Shown here: in pieces, positions 1 to 11,785 of the stretch
Position numbering within the stretch: position 1 is the stretch's first letter
How the letters are laid out: each line of letters opens with the position of its first letter
Assembly (NCBI GenBank): GCA_024364735.1
Contig: JAGFNQ010001130.1
Span: forward strand, 659,138 to 723,137
Source of the DNA: Boesenbergia rotunda
Taxonomy: Eukaryota > Streptophyta > Magnoliopsida > Zingiberales > Zingiberaceae
Direction: 5' to 3'
Length of the DNA stretch: 64,000 nt
Program-made: the position numbers and the translations under genes
Notes under the pieces: model-generated
Seen by the model: the letters and a program-made list of their open reading frames with translations, nothing else
Databases searched by the model: none
Told to the model about the DNA's origin: nothing

Positions 1-1906
1 ATTGCAGTCTTGAGTGCCTCACCCCACAAAGACTCCGGTAGAGAAGTGAAAGTCATCATACTTCTCACCATGTCTTTTAGGATTCGATTGAGACGCTCAG
101 CTACACCATTCTGACTGGGTGTACCAGATATGGTATATTGAGGTACAATCCCACACTCAGCAAAGAAATTAGCAAAAGGTCATAGACGTTGTTCACCTGA
201 TCCATCATATCGACTGTAATATTCTCCTCCACAGTCGGATCGGATGACTTTAATTTTCTTGCCTAGTTGAAGTTCAATTTCGGCTTTGAAAATGTTGAAC
301 ATGTCCAAAGATTGTGACTTCTCATGAATAAGATACAAGTAGCCAAATCTGGAATAGTTGTCTATGAAGCTAATAAAATATGTGTTCATTCCAAGATGCC
401 TTTGGGAATGATCCACAAATGTCCGTATGTATTAGCTCTAAAACATCACTATAATAGCTAACCACTTTATTCCTTTGGTTAGTTGTCTTCCCCTTAACAC
501 ACTCTATGCAGATATAAAAGTTTGACATGTCAAGGGAATCAAGAATTCCATGTGACATTAACCTTTCTAGGCGTTGTTTGGATATATGTCCTAAATGTCT
601 ATGCCACAATATAGAAGAATTCTCGTCGGTCAACTTACGTTTCGTACCTATACTATACATTATTACATTATCAATCGTAGGAGTAAATGTGTTCAATTTA
701 TAAATTTGTCAATCAAGGAACCACTGCCAATCAAAATTGAATTATAGACAATATTAAACATTCCATTTCCAAATGAACAAGAATAACCTGATTTGTCCAA
801 ACAAGAAATTGAAATTAAGTTCCATCTAAAAGATGGTACCACGAATGTATTCTCTAAATCCAAACTAACATGAGTTCCTAAATAAAGCCTAAAAACACCA
901 ATAGACTCAACTACAACCTTCTTCTCATTCACTGTATAGATGTATCTTTCACCAACAAACGGAAGTCGGATCCTAAGACAACCCTGCATAGTGATACTTA
1001 TGTGAGTAGTAACACCAGTATCTATCCACCAAGTGATAGTGGGTACAATAGCTAATTTACTTCTAAACTAACAAAGTTGAGAAGTTTACCCCTTCTTTAC
1101 ACGCCAATTGATGTACTCGAGACAGTCTTTCTTCATATGACATTTCCTCTTGCAAAAGAAACAAGTGGATTCTTTATCTTGCTTCTTGTGCTCCTTATGG
1201 TCATTGCCTTCAGAATCTGTAGTTTGCTTTCCTTTTCCTTTGTTATTGATCCTCTTTCGCTTCTTTCTCGTACTTTGAGAACCAGATGCTACGTGAGCAC
1301 TCTCAGATGTCTCAATTTTTAGTCTCCCCTCCTCATGCACGCATTGAGCAATAAGCTCATTCAATGTCCACTTTTCCTTTTGAGTATTATACGAAATCAT
1401 AAAAGGAGTGAACCGTGCAGATAGAGACATCAAGACAAAATGCACCAACATACTCTCAGACATATCGAGTTTTAGTGCTTTCAGACTTGTCACTATATTG
1501 GACATCTCCATAATGTACTCCCTTATGTTTTCTTTACCACTGTGTCGCATGGTTACCAATTTCGTAAGAAGTGTGATAGTCTCGACCTTTTCATTGAGAT
1601 GAAATGGTCTACCAATTGGTTAAGAAAACTCCTAGCATCTTTTCTCTCTGTGATTGAGCTCTTTATTTGTGTCGGTATGGAAAGCTTCATGATGTTTAGA
1701 CTCATGGGATTTGATTTCTCCCACAGCTGAAATTCAGCCCTCTGCTCTATAGTGCTAGCACTGGTCAAAGGTGCGGAGCGATCATTCCTTAATGCATAGT
1801 CTAAGTCCATGCAACCTAAGATTACAATCACGTATTCTTTCCACTTAGCAAAATTTGAATCAATTAATGTTGAGATGTTATTTATGTTGGCAGTAACAGA
1901 TTGCAC
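1..1906 (-). pseudogene. copia gag-protease-integrase, degenerate
   Basis: The frame opens at 1906 with a gag N-terminal region and shifts frame near 1555. Gag ends with a CCHC zinc knuckle (CX2CX4HX4C, around CFFCKRKCHMKKDC) near 1110-1150. A protease active site, IDTG, lies near 1010-1040 but is separated from gag by a stop. The GAG-pre-integrase part with WHRHLGH and CIECVKG lies at about 480-620, and the integrase core with IRSDCGGEY at about 220-250. The first 180 bases still read as integrase, including the usual NGVAER glutamate motif near the left edge. At least three frame changes separate the pieces. The product would be a retrotransposon polyprotein. I can place it in Ty1/copia but not securely in a lineage. 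Confidence 0.88.
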
Positions 1907-2847
1907 TGAAATTAAAAAGAAAAAAATTTATTTAAGCTCATGATTTAATTAAAGCCAAGAACATAAAAATATAAAATAATATTATGCAAATAAATAAAAT
2001 TTAAATGCATATGAATGAGCTCCTTATGAGATATCAAATACTACATTGCATTTTAATCCATGCATTAAAATATAATTTGTTAGTGGTACTCTCTGATATA
2101 ACTCAAACTTTAATTGGCGACACAATGTGTCTTCCTTTGGGTCGACTCATTGTGCGCATAATATGAAATTTTATATGAGTTATATATTTTGGTCCATAAC
2201 TTATAACAGTTTTAATCTGCCACACAATATGTCTTCTTTTGGCCCAACATATTTTGTGTATGATCAGAACAAAAAATAAAATAAATTTTGTTCAATAGTC
2301 GTAAATTTTCTTGAACATATATCTGACATAAAAGTAATATTCCTTTAGGTCGATTATTCTTAACATATATATGCGTCTATGAATATAAAATGTACTAAAC
2401 CTTCCTAAGATATCTTCCTTTGGACCGATATAATAGTTTAATTTAGTAGCACGTTGTATAAATAGACTCTTAAGTGATCTGATCATATAAGGGATAACCC
2501 TTAATCACTTATGATTCTTTATTATTTTTCCAATAGAAAATTAAGGGATAAAAGATCAAGAAGAGTTACCTGGATATGAGATGGACGTGCTAAGCTACAT
2601 ATCCACGTTAAGGGTAAGAAGTATCAACATGGCTCGATCAACCATCAACACGGCCGGATCAAATCCATGGCCTCTAAAATCCGACATGGTTTGGAAAACA
2701 ACGAGGACTAATCGTCCAAAGTTTTTTTTTTAAACAATTCCCTTTGAGAGGGGGAAAAAAAACTTGATCACAAGCCATTCACACAAAAAACATGCCTTTT
2801 TTTAAAATTTGTTTGTTTAATAAAATCCTGAGAAACAAACAAAATAA

Positions 2848-2891
<44 letters not shown>

Positions 2892-3268
2892 GCACGCTGT
2901 TTTGTTTTAAAACAGCACGTAACATTCTGTTAAAAAAATGTTAAGTTTTTTTTAATTAAATCTTGATTAAAAAAAATATGTGCCGAATTTTAATCATGTT
3001 TTTTTTTATTGAACAAAAAAATATGCCCTAATTTCCTTTAAAAAAACTTGATTTTCTTTAAAACGATGGTAATAGCCGTTCTTGTATTTTATCGTGTTCT
3101 TCGTAGAAATATGAATAGCTTAAAAAAATAATTTTATGATAGAATTTTCTTTTATATGATTTTCGACGAATAAAAAGTATATTGTGCTAAGAAAACTTAA
3201 TCTAACATACAAACAATAAATCGACGAAAATTTAAATTTTATCACCATAAAACGATGAAACAAAGCGA
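1907..3268 (-). other. copia 5' leader, non-coding, with repeated CCTTTGG motifs
   Basis: This lies between the primer-binding site and gag. It is AT-rich and has no convincing gene. A short motif like cttcctttggg plus a flanking sequence recurs at about 2131, 2233, 2339 and 2414, suggesting an imperfect tandem repeat of roughly 75-106 bp. An ATT microsatellite sits within it. Confidence 0.6.
2848..2892. repeat. (ATT)n microsatellite
   Basis: Fifteen or so uninterrupted ATT units inside the copia leader. Confidence 0.95.
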
Positions 3269-3284
3269 AGACTCTAATATCAAT
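3269..3284 (-). other. primer-binding site of the copia element
   Basis: On the minus strand the bases after the LTR end read ATTGATATTAGAGTC, a decayed form of the initiator-Met tRNA complement TGGTATCAGAGC that plant copia elements use. Confidence 0.7.
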
Positions 3285-3811
3285 TGATAGAACATTGAGT
3301 TTGCTCCTAACCGCATAAATTTTAGAAACAAAATAAAAATTCTAAGGAAAAAAGACAAGACATATAAGCATAGATCTCTTGTTTCATCGAATCATGGCAT
3401 AACAAGAATAAAATATAAACCGAATGACAAGGAACCTGATTGAAGAGTCATTGTCCTTGTTATAGCATTGTCGGCTTGATCCATGTGGGAGAAAATGCAA
3501 CAGAAAGAAGAAGGAGAATCTTCCAAGAGGCTTAGGGTTGACGGTGCCGTAAAATTTCTTGTTAATGGGGAACAAGAAACTAAGTCAAGATGATGCTTTA
3601 AACCCTTGGAGACCTCCCATTTATATAGGAATCCAATCAATTATCAGCCCATAGATAATAACAGATTGGCCTAAAGGGTTCTATACATTGAACCCGCATT
3701 CAATCATCCGAAACCCAATAAACATAAGTTAGATCACTTTAAGGGCTCAGATTGTATTTACATGTACAACTTACAAATAAGTCCACCTAGTAGGGATAAT
3801 AATATCCAACA
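3285..3811 (-). repeat. 5' LTR of the left copia element
   Basis: On the minus strand it starts TGTTGGATATTATTATCCC and ends TTCTATCA, giving the standard TG...CA ends and a length of 527 bp. It is followed directly by the primer-binding site. A TATA box lies about 190 bases in. Confidence 0.85.
3620..3627 (-). promoter_or_regulatory. TATA box in copia LTR
   Basis: TATATAAA on the minus strand, in the middle of the LTR as expected for the U3/R boundary. Confidence 0.65.
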
Positions 3812-4076
3812 CTACAAAGTCTGTAAAAGCTTCTCCGCTAGAAGGAGATTTTGATAGTGAGCTTTAATCGTCTTGGATTAGCAACCACCCAGGTTGTAAC
3901 CAAGTAATTTCTTGTGTCTTAGCCTTTTACTAGTTCAATTCAGTTAATTAGTATATGTTTATTTTAATTTATTGTTGCAATTAATCTGTAATCTTTGTGA
4001 GTCGCACAAAAAATTTGTTTTATTTTACAGGGGCAATGCACCCCCCTCTTGCCGGTCAACTTCGGTCAAACAGTAG
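3812..4076 (+). repeat. LTR fragment, Sirevirus-like, 3' part
   Basis: The text ends in a C-rich run, caccccccctc-like, followed by a short unique stretch. This resembles the end of the Sirevirus-type LTRs elsewhere in the window. Its body is homologous, in inverted orientation, to about 4200-4400 (shared words such as tcgtctt..attagcaa.cacc.agg). The left copia element is inserted at its left side. Confidence 0.5.
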
Positions 4077-4154
4077 ATACTTGATCCAACCATTTCTTTG
4101 TTGCATCAGGAGGCGGTTAGTCCTTCTAAAGTGACCTCACTCTTATACCAATTG

Positions 4155-5040
4155 TAGGATCGTGTAGGGCCAGCTAGAAGGAGGTGAATAGACATATAAA
4201 TTAAAGATAACTCTCTTACTTTTTATTTTAACAAGGGCACACAATTAATTATAAAAATAATAAACATAAAGATAAAGGCACAACTATTTACCTGGTTTAC
4301 AATCTAGGTGATTGCTAATATAAGACGATGAATATTCCACTAAAAATCTCCTTTGACAAAGGTGGAAAAGTCTCTTATAATCGTTGAGAGTACAGAACGT
4401 TTAGAGAACATAAATAAATGAATATTAAGTGTGTGTTGTATTTCTTTCTAACCTTAAGGGGCTCTATCTATAGCTCCTGAAAAAACTTATCCATTATTAA
4501 TGTGGCACATCCGAGGCGCTTGGAGTTGCTAAGGGCGCCTGAAGTTGAGTTGACTCTTATCCACTCCATAATAGTTTAAAACGACTTTTTCTTTGATAAA
4601 GCAGTTCACTGTAGGTGCCTAGATCGGCTCCGGGCGCCCCGGCTAGCTTTGGGCGCCCTGACTGGGTTCGGGCGCCTGGAATGGGTTAGGGAGCTCCAAT
4701 TGAGTCCAGGCACCCCAAGCCTGATTAACCCTTGATTGACTAACAGTTTTGGCGATTAGATGATTCTCTGATTGTCCGAAATTGAGTTCATCCGAATCCG
4801 AATCCAACATTCTCCTCTAGTAGTATTCCTCCCTGATTTCTCGTCCCTCAGACGTCGTGTGCGTCATTCTCGCTTCACCGATATACTCTTCAGGAACTTT
4901 TCGTTCCTCCGATGTATCGAGCTCGTCAGCTCCCTTCTCGTGCCCTCTTTCTTGTTTGCTGTATGTTTCGTTCAAGTTCTTGTGCTCTTAAGTTTTTATA
5001 CACCTAGACATAATGCATCAAAATTTAACAGGACTTAACT
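4155..5040 (-). repeat. LTR, Sirevirus-like, with GGCGCC motifs
   Basis: On the minus strand the LTR ends ...ATCCTACA and is followed by ATTGGTATAAGAGTG, a decayed Met-tRNA primer site (4140-4154). The region just inside the LTR end reads aaggaggtgaatag on the plus strand, as in other LTRs here. Between 4513 and 4720 the palindrome GGCGCC or a near copy recurs at least six times, just upstream (minus strand) of a weak TATA-like tatagatag near 4455-4470. The far end near 5040 is estimated; I could not find a clean TG start. Confidence 0.55.
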
Positions 5041-6474
5041 TGACTTAGTTGACCATATTAAAATTATCTCGAGATATTTAAAAGTAAATTATATTTGTAG
5101 GTTTTCTCTCAATAACACTAGAGATGTCAGAATTGTATCCAATGTAAATGCTATTCTTTTAAATATTTGTAACCTTGTATTCTTTGACTGTCAAGTAGTT
5201 TTAGCTAAAAGATTTCGATCGACTATCAATTAATTGTCCAATCATGCAACGAACCGAAATTATTGTTAGCCAAGTAACTAATGGATTGCCACTTTGAGCA
5301 ATATATGTAAAGTTAGGTTAAGGGATAATTTAAAAAATAAATTCATTAAATTTAAAAGGAAAAAAATTAAAAAGTTATCACTATCATCATCGCCATTAAA
5401 GAAGGCTAGCTCCAATTAAAAAAAAATACTAACAATATATCCTTTTCTATTTGGAGGTTTTTTTTACCAAAACAACTCCAATTTGGAATTATTTTAGCTT
5501 ATCTTAGAATTGTTCTGATAAAAAAAACTTACTACTCACTTTTATCCAAATTAGTCTAAATAAGATGGTAAAAAATGATTCGTTCATTTTTAACAACTCC
5601 ATTAATTTATATCAGGATTAATATGAAATAGATAAATCTGCTAACGATAGTAACTAACATATAAAAAAAAATTCAGACATATTAATTTATATCAAAATTA
5701 ATATGAAACAGATAAATTTACTAACAATAGTAACTAACATATAAAAAAAATAGACATTTGACTTTATCAGAATTATAATTAGTCTAAATAATTCTTATCT
5801 TAGAATTGTTTTGATTCAATTTTGATTAAAAGAGCACTACCTTAAGACATTTTTTTTATGTAAAACAACTCTAAAATGTAATATAAAGGGGTATTTTAGA
5901 AAGAAAATTACAGATACTGTACCGTTTTAAAAGGATGTGCTTCTTTGAGGATAAAGATAAAAAACGAGACTATTTTGACTTTTTAAATCTTCGATGAAGT
6001 TAAATATATCTTCTTTCTTCGAGAATAAGATTTATTTATTAAACATACCAGAAGATGAGGACCGGACAAGAAAGAAAAGCGTTGTTATTGCTACTATTTC
6101 CCGGTACTGAAAAGGAAAGAGCTGTATCTTGGCCATGGAAGCTCAAGCTTAATGATTTGCACTTGCCTGCATCTGCAATCTTCTTCCTTATTCCCTTTTA
6201 GAGTTGCTACAACTAACAAAAGATTCAATTTCAATTTAACACCTTCAATTTAAAATTTTTGATGATAGAACAGGAAGTCTAATCAATAATTCGGAGACTA
6301 AAAGAATTATGTGGATATAACTCAACAATTTGTCAACATCCGATTAGATTAGAAAATTGATAAAACGAATAGCAGGTAGATTTCTGTCCATTTCTTTCAT
6401 TAATATATTAATGAGTTGTGATATTACGAAATGTGCAAATTTGAATGGTTGCTCGTTTGGTTGTGGAAATGACT
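5041..6474. other. intergenic, AT-rich, no gene seen
   Basis: I see no credible coding region. It holds a two-copy 80-bp tandem repeat (listed separately) and a second pair of related words, cttatcttagaattgtt, near 5500 and 5793. Confidence 0.6.
5601..5757. repeat. 80-bp direct tandem repeat, two copies
   Basis: Both copies start attaatttatatca and share gataaat..actaac..tagtaactaacat. The second starts at 5681. A third diverged relative lies at about 10160-10240, on the far side of the Mutator-like element. Confidence 0.75.
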
Positions 6475-6483
6475 AAATTTTAA
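6475..6483. other. 9-bp target site duplication, left
   Basis: AAATTTTAA, identical to 10061-10069 on the other side of the inverted-repeat element. A 9-bp duplication is the mark of Mutator-like transposition. Confidence 0.9.
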
Positions 6484-7848
6484 GGGTTTTATTACTTATC
6501 TAAAAATTGATATTTATCAAAAGACATATCATGATTTTATTTTAATCAAAAAGCGCACTCATTTTAGTAAACTTCTCTTATATCCCTCCTGCTATATACT
6601 GTCTTTCTCTTTCTCTCTCAGTAACAAATTCCGAGACGTCTGCACATGCTTTTTCAGACTTTTATTTTAAAATAATATATTATGGAATCGGCGTTAAACT
6701 AAAAAAACGTAAGGTAAAAATCGAAAAAATATTTCAGTTAAAAAATATCTCATCCAACAACGTGATTTTAAAATATACATAAATGATTTTTAATTTAATT
6801 AATAGAAATTGAAAAATATATTTAATAAATATATTAATATATAAAAAATTGAAAAATATAGAACGTGGGCCTGAAATTTTTTATTTCAGACTCACGTTGG
6901 GCCTGAAATTTTTTGATTCAGGCCCGACGTAGACTCAAATTTTTTTTCTATTTTAAAAATATATTAATATATAAAAAAACCTATCAAAACACTTAATTTT
7001 AGATTAAAACGCAGGGTCTGAAGTCACGCTAGGAGGGTTTGAACATAGATGTGTTCAGACCCTCCAGGCCTAAGGAATGTTCAGACCCTCCTTGGGCCTG
7101 AACACAATCTTGGATAAATATAAGTTAATTAAATAAAAATATCGATAGTTCTAATTAGAGTTGAGCTAGGAGATGGTATTTTTGGTGTCTAAACTTCTAA
7201 TGATTATAAATTATGTTGCAATAGGAGATTTTTAGGTCTATCAGTGGGTTTCACCAAAACTCACTGATGGACTTAGGATATTTGGATTTCTCAAAATCCA
7301 ATATCAATAGTTAGAGTTGAGCTAGGAGATGGTATTTTTGATGTCCAAACTTCTAATGATTATAAATTATGTTGCAATAGGAGATTTTTAGGTCTATCAG
7401 TGGATTTTCATCAAAACCCACTGATGGACTTAGGATATTTGGATTTCTCAAAATCCAATATTAATAGTTAGAGTTGAGCTAGGAGATGGTATTTTTGGTG
7501 TCCAAACTTCTAATGATTATGAATTATGTTGCAATAAGAGTTTTTTAGGATGAATCAGTGGGTTTCGGTGAAAACTCACTGATGAACCTAGGATACTTAG
7601 ATTTCTCTATACTTGATATCTCTATTTAGAATTTACTTAGGAGATATTATTTCTGATGTACAAACATAGTACCAATAATTTCCATTTATGTTCTCTAACC
7701 GTATCAGTTGGCACACAAAGATGTATAAATATGACTGCATCTTGGGTACAGTTAAAAGAAACCTCTCTTTGAACATGATTTCAAAAATATAAAGAGATAA
7801 TTTTTTATATTTGATAAATATAAATTAATATAATAAATAATATTTCTC
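6484..7848 (+). repeat. left inverted arm of the Mutator-like element
   Basis: Pairs with 8160-10060. In the outer 100 bp most differences from the right arm are C to T or G to A on this side. It carries three full 157-bp repeats and one diverged copy. Confidence 0.85.
7158..7640 (+). repeat. 157-bp tandem repeats, left arm
   Basis: Unit starts gagttgagctaggagatgg at 7158, 7314 and 7471. Each unit contains two inner palindromes: cagtgggttt..aaaacccactg, and ggatttctcaaaatcc. Confidence 0.9.
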
Positions 7849-8159
7849 AATCTGAGCATGGGAGTCCTCAACCTCTGCTTGCTTGCATAAGAATTTTTTT
7901 TGTATTTCGTGTGCTTCTGTTGATACTTCATGCAATGCTGAAGCCAAGCCTTGGGACTAAAGTCAAATGACTTCAGGCCCAAGGGCACTAAAAATTCATT
8001 TATTTTAAAAATATTTTTTATATTTAATTATTATCTATTAAATTAATTATTTATAGGGTCTGAAGTTATTTGATTTCAAGTCCTCCTAGGATGATTTCAG
8101 ACCTTGCGTTTGAATCTGAAATCACGTGTTTTGATAGGTTTTTTTATATATTAATATAT

Positions 8160-10060
8160 TTATTAAATATTATTTATTATATTAACTTAGATTAATCAAA
8201 TATAAAAAATTATCTCTTTATATTTTTGAAATCATGTTAAAAGAGAGGTTTCTTTGAACTGTGCCCAAGATGCAGTCATATTTATACATCTTTGTGTGTC
8301 AACTGATACGGTTAGAGAACATAACTGAAAATTATTGGTATTAAGTTTGCACATCAGAAATAATATCTCCCAAGTAAATTCTAAATAGAGATATCAAGTA
8401 TGGAGAAATCCAAGTATCCTAGGTCCATTAGTGAGTTTTCACCGAAACCCACTGATTCATCTAGAAAACTCCTATTGCAACATAATTCATAATCATTAGA
8501 AGTTTGGACACCAAAAATACCATCTTCTAGCTCAACTCTAACTATTGATATTGGATTTTTGAGAAATCCAAATATCGTAGGTTCATTAGTGGGTTTTGGT
8601 GAAAACTCACTGATAGACCTAAAAATCTCCCATTGCAACATAATTTATAATCGTTAGAAGTTTGGACACCAAAAATACCATCTCCTAGCTCAACTCTAAC
8701 TATTGATATTGGATTTTGAGAAATCCAAATATCCTAGGTCCATCAGTGGGTTTTGGTGAAAACCCACTGATAGACCTAAAAATCTCCCATTGCAACATAA
8801 TTTATAATAATTAGAAGTTTGGACACCAAAAATATCATCTCCTAGCTTAACTCTAACTATTGATATTGGATTTTGAGAAATCTAAATATCCTAGGTCCAT
8901 CAGTGAGTTTGGTGAAAACTCACTGATAGACATAAAAATCTCCCATTGCAACATAATTCATAATCATTAGAAGTTTGGACACCAAAAATACCATCTCCTA
9001 TCTCAACTCTAACTATTGATATTGGATTTTGAGAAATCCAAATATCCTAGGTCCATTAGTGGGTTTTGATGAAAACCCACTGATAGACCTAAAAATCTCC
9101 TATTGCAACATAATTTATAATCATTAGAAGCTTGGACACCAAAAATACGATCTCCTAGCTCAACTCTAACTATTGATATTGGATTTTGAGAAATCCAAAT
9201 ATCCTAAGTTATCAGTGAGTTTTGGTGAAAACCCACTGATAGACCTAAAAATCTCCTATTGCAACATAATTTATAATCATTAGAAGTTTGGACACCAAAA
9301 ATACCATCTTCTAGCTCAACTCTAACTAGAACTATTGATATTCTTATTTAATTAACTTATATTTATCCAAGATTGTGTTCAGGCCCAACGAGGGCCTGAA
9401 CATTCCTTAGGCCTGGAGGGCTTGAACACATCTATGTTCAGGCCCTCCTAGCATAACTTCAGACCCTGCGTTTTAATCTGAAATTAAGTATTTTGATAGG
9501 TTTTTTATATATTAATATATTTTTAAAATAGAAAAAAAATTTGAGTCAACGTCGGGCTTGAATGAAAAGATTTCAGGCCCAACGTGGGCTTGAAATAAAA
9601 AATTTCAGACCCACGCTAGGCCTGAAATAAAAAATTTCAGGCCCAACGTGGGCCTGAAATATATTGATTTCAGGCCCACGCTCTGTATTTTTCAATTTTT
9701 TATATATTAATATATTTATTAAATATATTAATTTCTATTAATCAAATATAAATATTATTTATTTATATTTTTAATTCACGTTAGATGAGATATTTTTTAA
9801 CTGAAATATTTTTTCAATTTTTACCTTACATTTTTATTTTAGCGCCGATTCCAAAATATATTATTTTAAAATAAAAGTCTGAAAAAGCATATGCAGACGT
9901 CTCGGAATTTATTACTAAGAGAGAAAGAGAAAGGCAGTACATAGCAGGAGGGGTATAAGAGGAAATTCACTAAAATGAGTGCGCCCTTTGGTGAAAATAA
10001 AACCATGGTACGCCTTTTGGTAAATACCAATTTTTGGATACGCCCTTTGGTAAAAAGCCC
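8160..10060 (-). repeat. right inverted arm of the Mutator-like element
   Basis: Inverted copy of 6484-7848. It is longer because it holds six 157-bp repeats instead of three to four. Confidence 0.85.
8403..9340 (-). repeat. 157-bp tandem repeats, right arm
   Basis: The anchor gagaaatcc recurs at 8403, 8561, 8718, 8875, 9031 and 9188, spacing 156-158. Confidence 0.9.
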
Positions 10061-10069
10061 AAATTTTAA
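10061..10069. other. 9-bp target site duplication, right
   Basis: AAATTTTAA, matching 6475-6483. Confidence 0.9.
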
Positions 10070-10240
10070 TAGTTTTTATGCGCTGAAAGTTAATGGTTCG
10101 TAACCGTATAATAAGATGGCAAGAAGAGATTTGTTCGCTCATAGTATTGTCGTTGATTGTTTCAGGATTAATATGGAGGAGATAAATTATATAGGTTATT
10201 AATCTGGATAACTAATATATAAGAGGATAGACATATTGAT

Positions 10241-10728
10241 TGTCACGCCTCCAGAGGCTCATGCTTGCTCGAAAATCGGACATCATCTCTCCTATACGGC
10301 GGATAAGTTGGGACAATATACATAACACTCCACAAAAATATAACTCAACCACACACGGCTGGCATCACAATAGTAAAGTAAATCCACAACTACGTAGCTA
10401 ATATCTTTAAGCAAATTTAAAAATAATAGAGAGTCCATAATCAAAATAAAACTCCAATATAAATCCCAAAAACGAACACGCCAGTCCAGTTATAAACATA
10501 AAGCTACTGCGATAATGCCGGATTAATAAAATATATACAGATTAGGAAATAAAAATACGGAACTCACGAAGTGCAGAAAATAAAGCAACAGCAAAAAATA
10601 AACTAATCCCTGAGACAACTCCAAAATGAATCAACACGGTGGGACTGACAACTGGATCCTCTCTTGACTCCAAGTAATGCATTTACCTGCTACCTCAAAC
10701 AAAAATGGATGGTAGGGGTAGTGAGTCA
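10241..10728 (-). repeat. gypsy 3' LTR, outer part
   Basis: Starts TGTCACGCC on the plus strand (minus-strand LTR end GGCGTGACA). Homologous to 42936 onward, 56836 onward and, inverted, to the end of the LTR at 36648. It is interrupted at 10728 by the gag-only copia element. Confidence 0.88.
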
Positions 10729-11189
10729 TGTTGGGGCAATCTATGGTCCGGAGTGACCATGTGTTTTGATATTTGGGCAAAGGGTTTAAGTTAGGTTTAC
10801 TCTTGTGTTTTGATATGTGTATTGGAGTGTGCAGATCTTGTAGGATACACATGGACTTAGCTGGACGGCTTCGGGTACGGTGAAGGATGGCATGGAGGCA
10901 AGCCGTGGGCTTGTGTGCACCCGAGGGACCATGGATAACATGAACGATGAGCCGAGGGACGCAGACTTCGAGACGTACGTGAAGGATGACATGGAGGCAA
11001 GCCGTGGGATTGCGTGCGCATCTAAGGGACCAGGGTCGAAGATGAAGAGAGCACGAAGGCAACAGATCGAAGCTGCTGGTGAAGAGTCAGCTGAGTTGTG
11101 AGGGGTCGAGTACTGAGGGAATGTACTCGGGAAATCCTAGGGGTCAAGTGCTGAGAGAATTGTACTTGGGAAGGGAACCTAGGTAGGGC

Positions 11190-11335
11190 AGTCGACTGGT
11201 GGTTTGGCAGTCGACTGGTAAACCCCACAGAAATATCAATCGACTGTTGTGGGGGCAGTAGACTAGTAGCGGCTGAGAATTCGAACGTTGGGCTTGTAAC
11301 GGTCGAATTTGAGTGGGGGCAGTCGACTGCCCCAA
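11190..11335 (+). promoter_or_regulatory. CAGTCGACTG palindrome array upstream of TATA
   Basis: The 10-base palindrome CAGTCGACTG is perfect at three places (near 11190, 11210 and 11320), with variants between (caatcgactg, cagtagacta). It ends about 25 bases before the TATA box. Confidence 0.7.
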
Positions 11336-11358
11336 AGCGGCCAAAACAGAAGTGAGCT

Positions 11359-11370
11359 CTATTTAAAAGG
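11359..11370 (+). promoter_or_regulatory. TATA box of the gag-only element
   Basis: CTATTTAAAAGG, directly after the palindrome array. The same context occurs at 15050 and 15533, and as ctatttaagagg at 16234. Confidence 0.7.
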
Positions 11371-11717
11371 GCTTCGTTTTGGCTAGACTCTTGACGAATT
11401 TGGCTTTGGTTAAAGGCCAAATAGTAGTCTAAGAGCTCAGAGGTGTGTTCGAGATTGTGGCGAGGTTTCTCCACCCACAAGGAGCTACACGAGCTAGCCG
11501 GAGGGCATCCGGGGAGTGATCCAACGAAGGATCGAGGGATCATCCACCTTACGGACAGCCGTGAAGTAGGAGCGTCATCTCCGAACCACGTAAAGATTGG
11601 TGTTAGTATTGTTTATTTGTGTTATTATTGTTTCCACTTGCGCACACTAACATCATAGGAAGAACAAATCGAAGAATTACTATTCGCCCCTCTCTAGCAA
11701 ACGTTCACGATCTAACA

Positions 11718-11735
11718 AGTGGTATCAAAGTGAAG
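11718..11735 (+). other. primer-binding site of the gag-only element
   Basis: AGTGGTATCAAAGTGAAG follows the LTR end. The core TGGTATCAAAG matches the initiator-Met tRNA complement and is offset by two bases. Confidence 0.8.
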
Positions 11736-11785
11736 GTCCTCTCTTGTTGGAATAACCGCCAAAAGGGCACAAGCTAGAGGAAATA

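Larger units (their letters stand above)
1..3811 (-). mobile_element. Ty1/copia LTR retrotransposon, 5' part (cut by window edge)
   Basis: Read on the minus strand, this is an LTR (3285-3811), a primer-binding site, a leader of about 1.3 kb, then gag, protease and the start of integrase, in the copia order. The element runs off the left edge, so reverse transcriptase, RNase H and the 3' LTR are not in the window. The base run following the LTR at its outer side is ctaca, which would be one copy of the target duplication; the other copy is outside the window. The coding part is broken by frameshifts and stops, so it cannot be autonomous. Confidence 0.9.
6484..10060. mobile_element. non-autonomous Mutator-like element with giant inverted arms
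   Basis: A 3577-bp element flanked by a perfect 9-bp duplication. The left end GGGTTTTATTAC and right end GTAAAAAGCCC are inverted copies, and the inversion continues inward for over 1.3 kb on each side, leaving a loop of about 0.3 kb (7850-8160). The arms include nested short palindromes of the AGGCCCAACGTGGGCCT type (6860-6930, 9560-9680) and tandem 157-bp repeats. No transposase or other coding region is present, so it would need an enzyme supplied elsewhere. A single transcript could fold into a very long hairpin. Confidence 0.9.
10729..11717 (+). repeat. 5' LTR of the gag-only copia element
   Basis: Starts TGTTGGGGCAATC, ends GATCTAACA, 989 bp. It holds a palindrome array (11190-11335), a TATA box at 11359, and near its end the typical attcgcccctctctagc. 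Short open frames within it have no coding character. Confidence 0.93.

Noticed and set aside
10631..11658. Several open frames on both strands
   Set aside because: They fall in LTR sequence of the gypsy and gag-only elements, with no conserved domain and overlapping on both strands.
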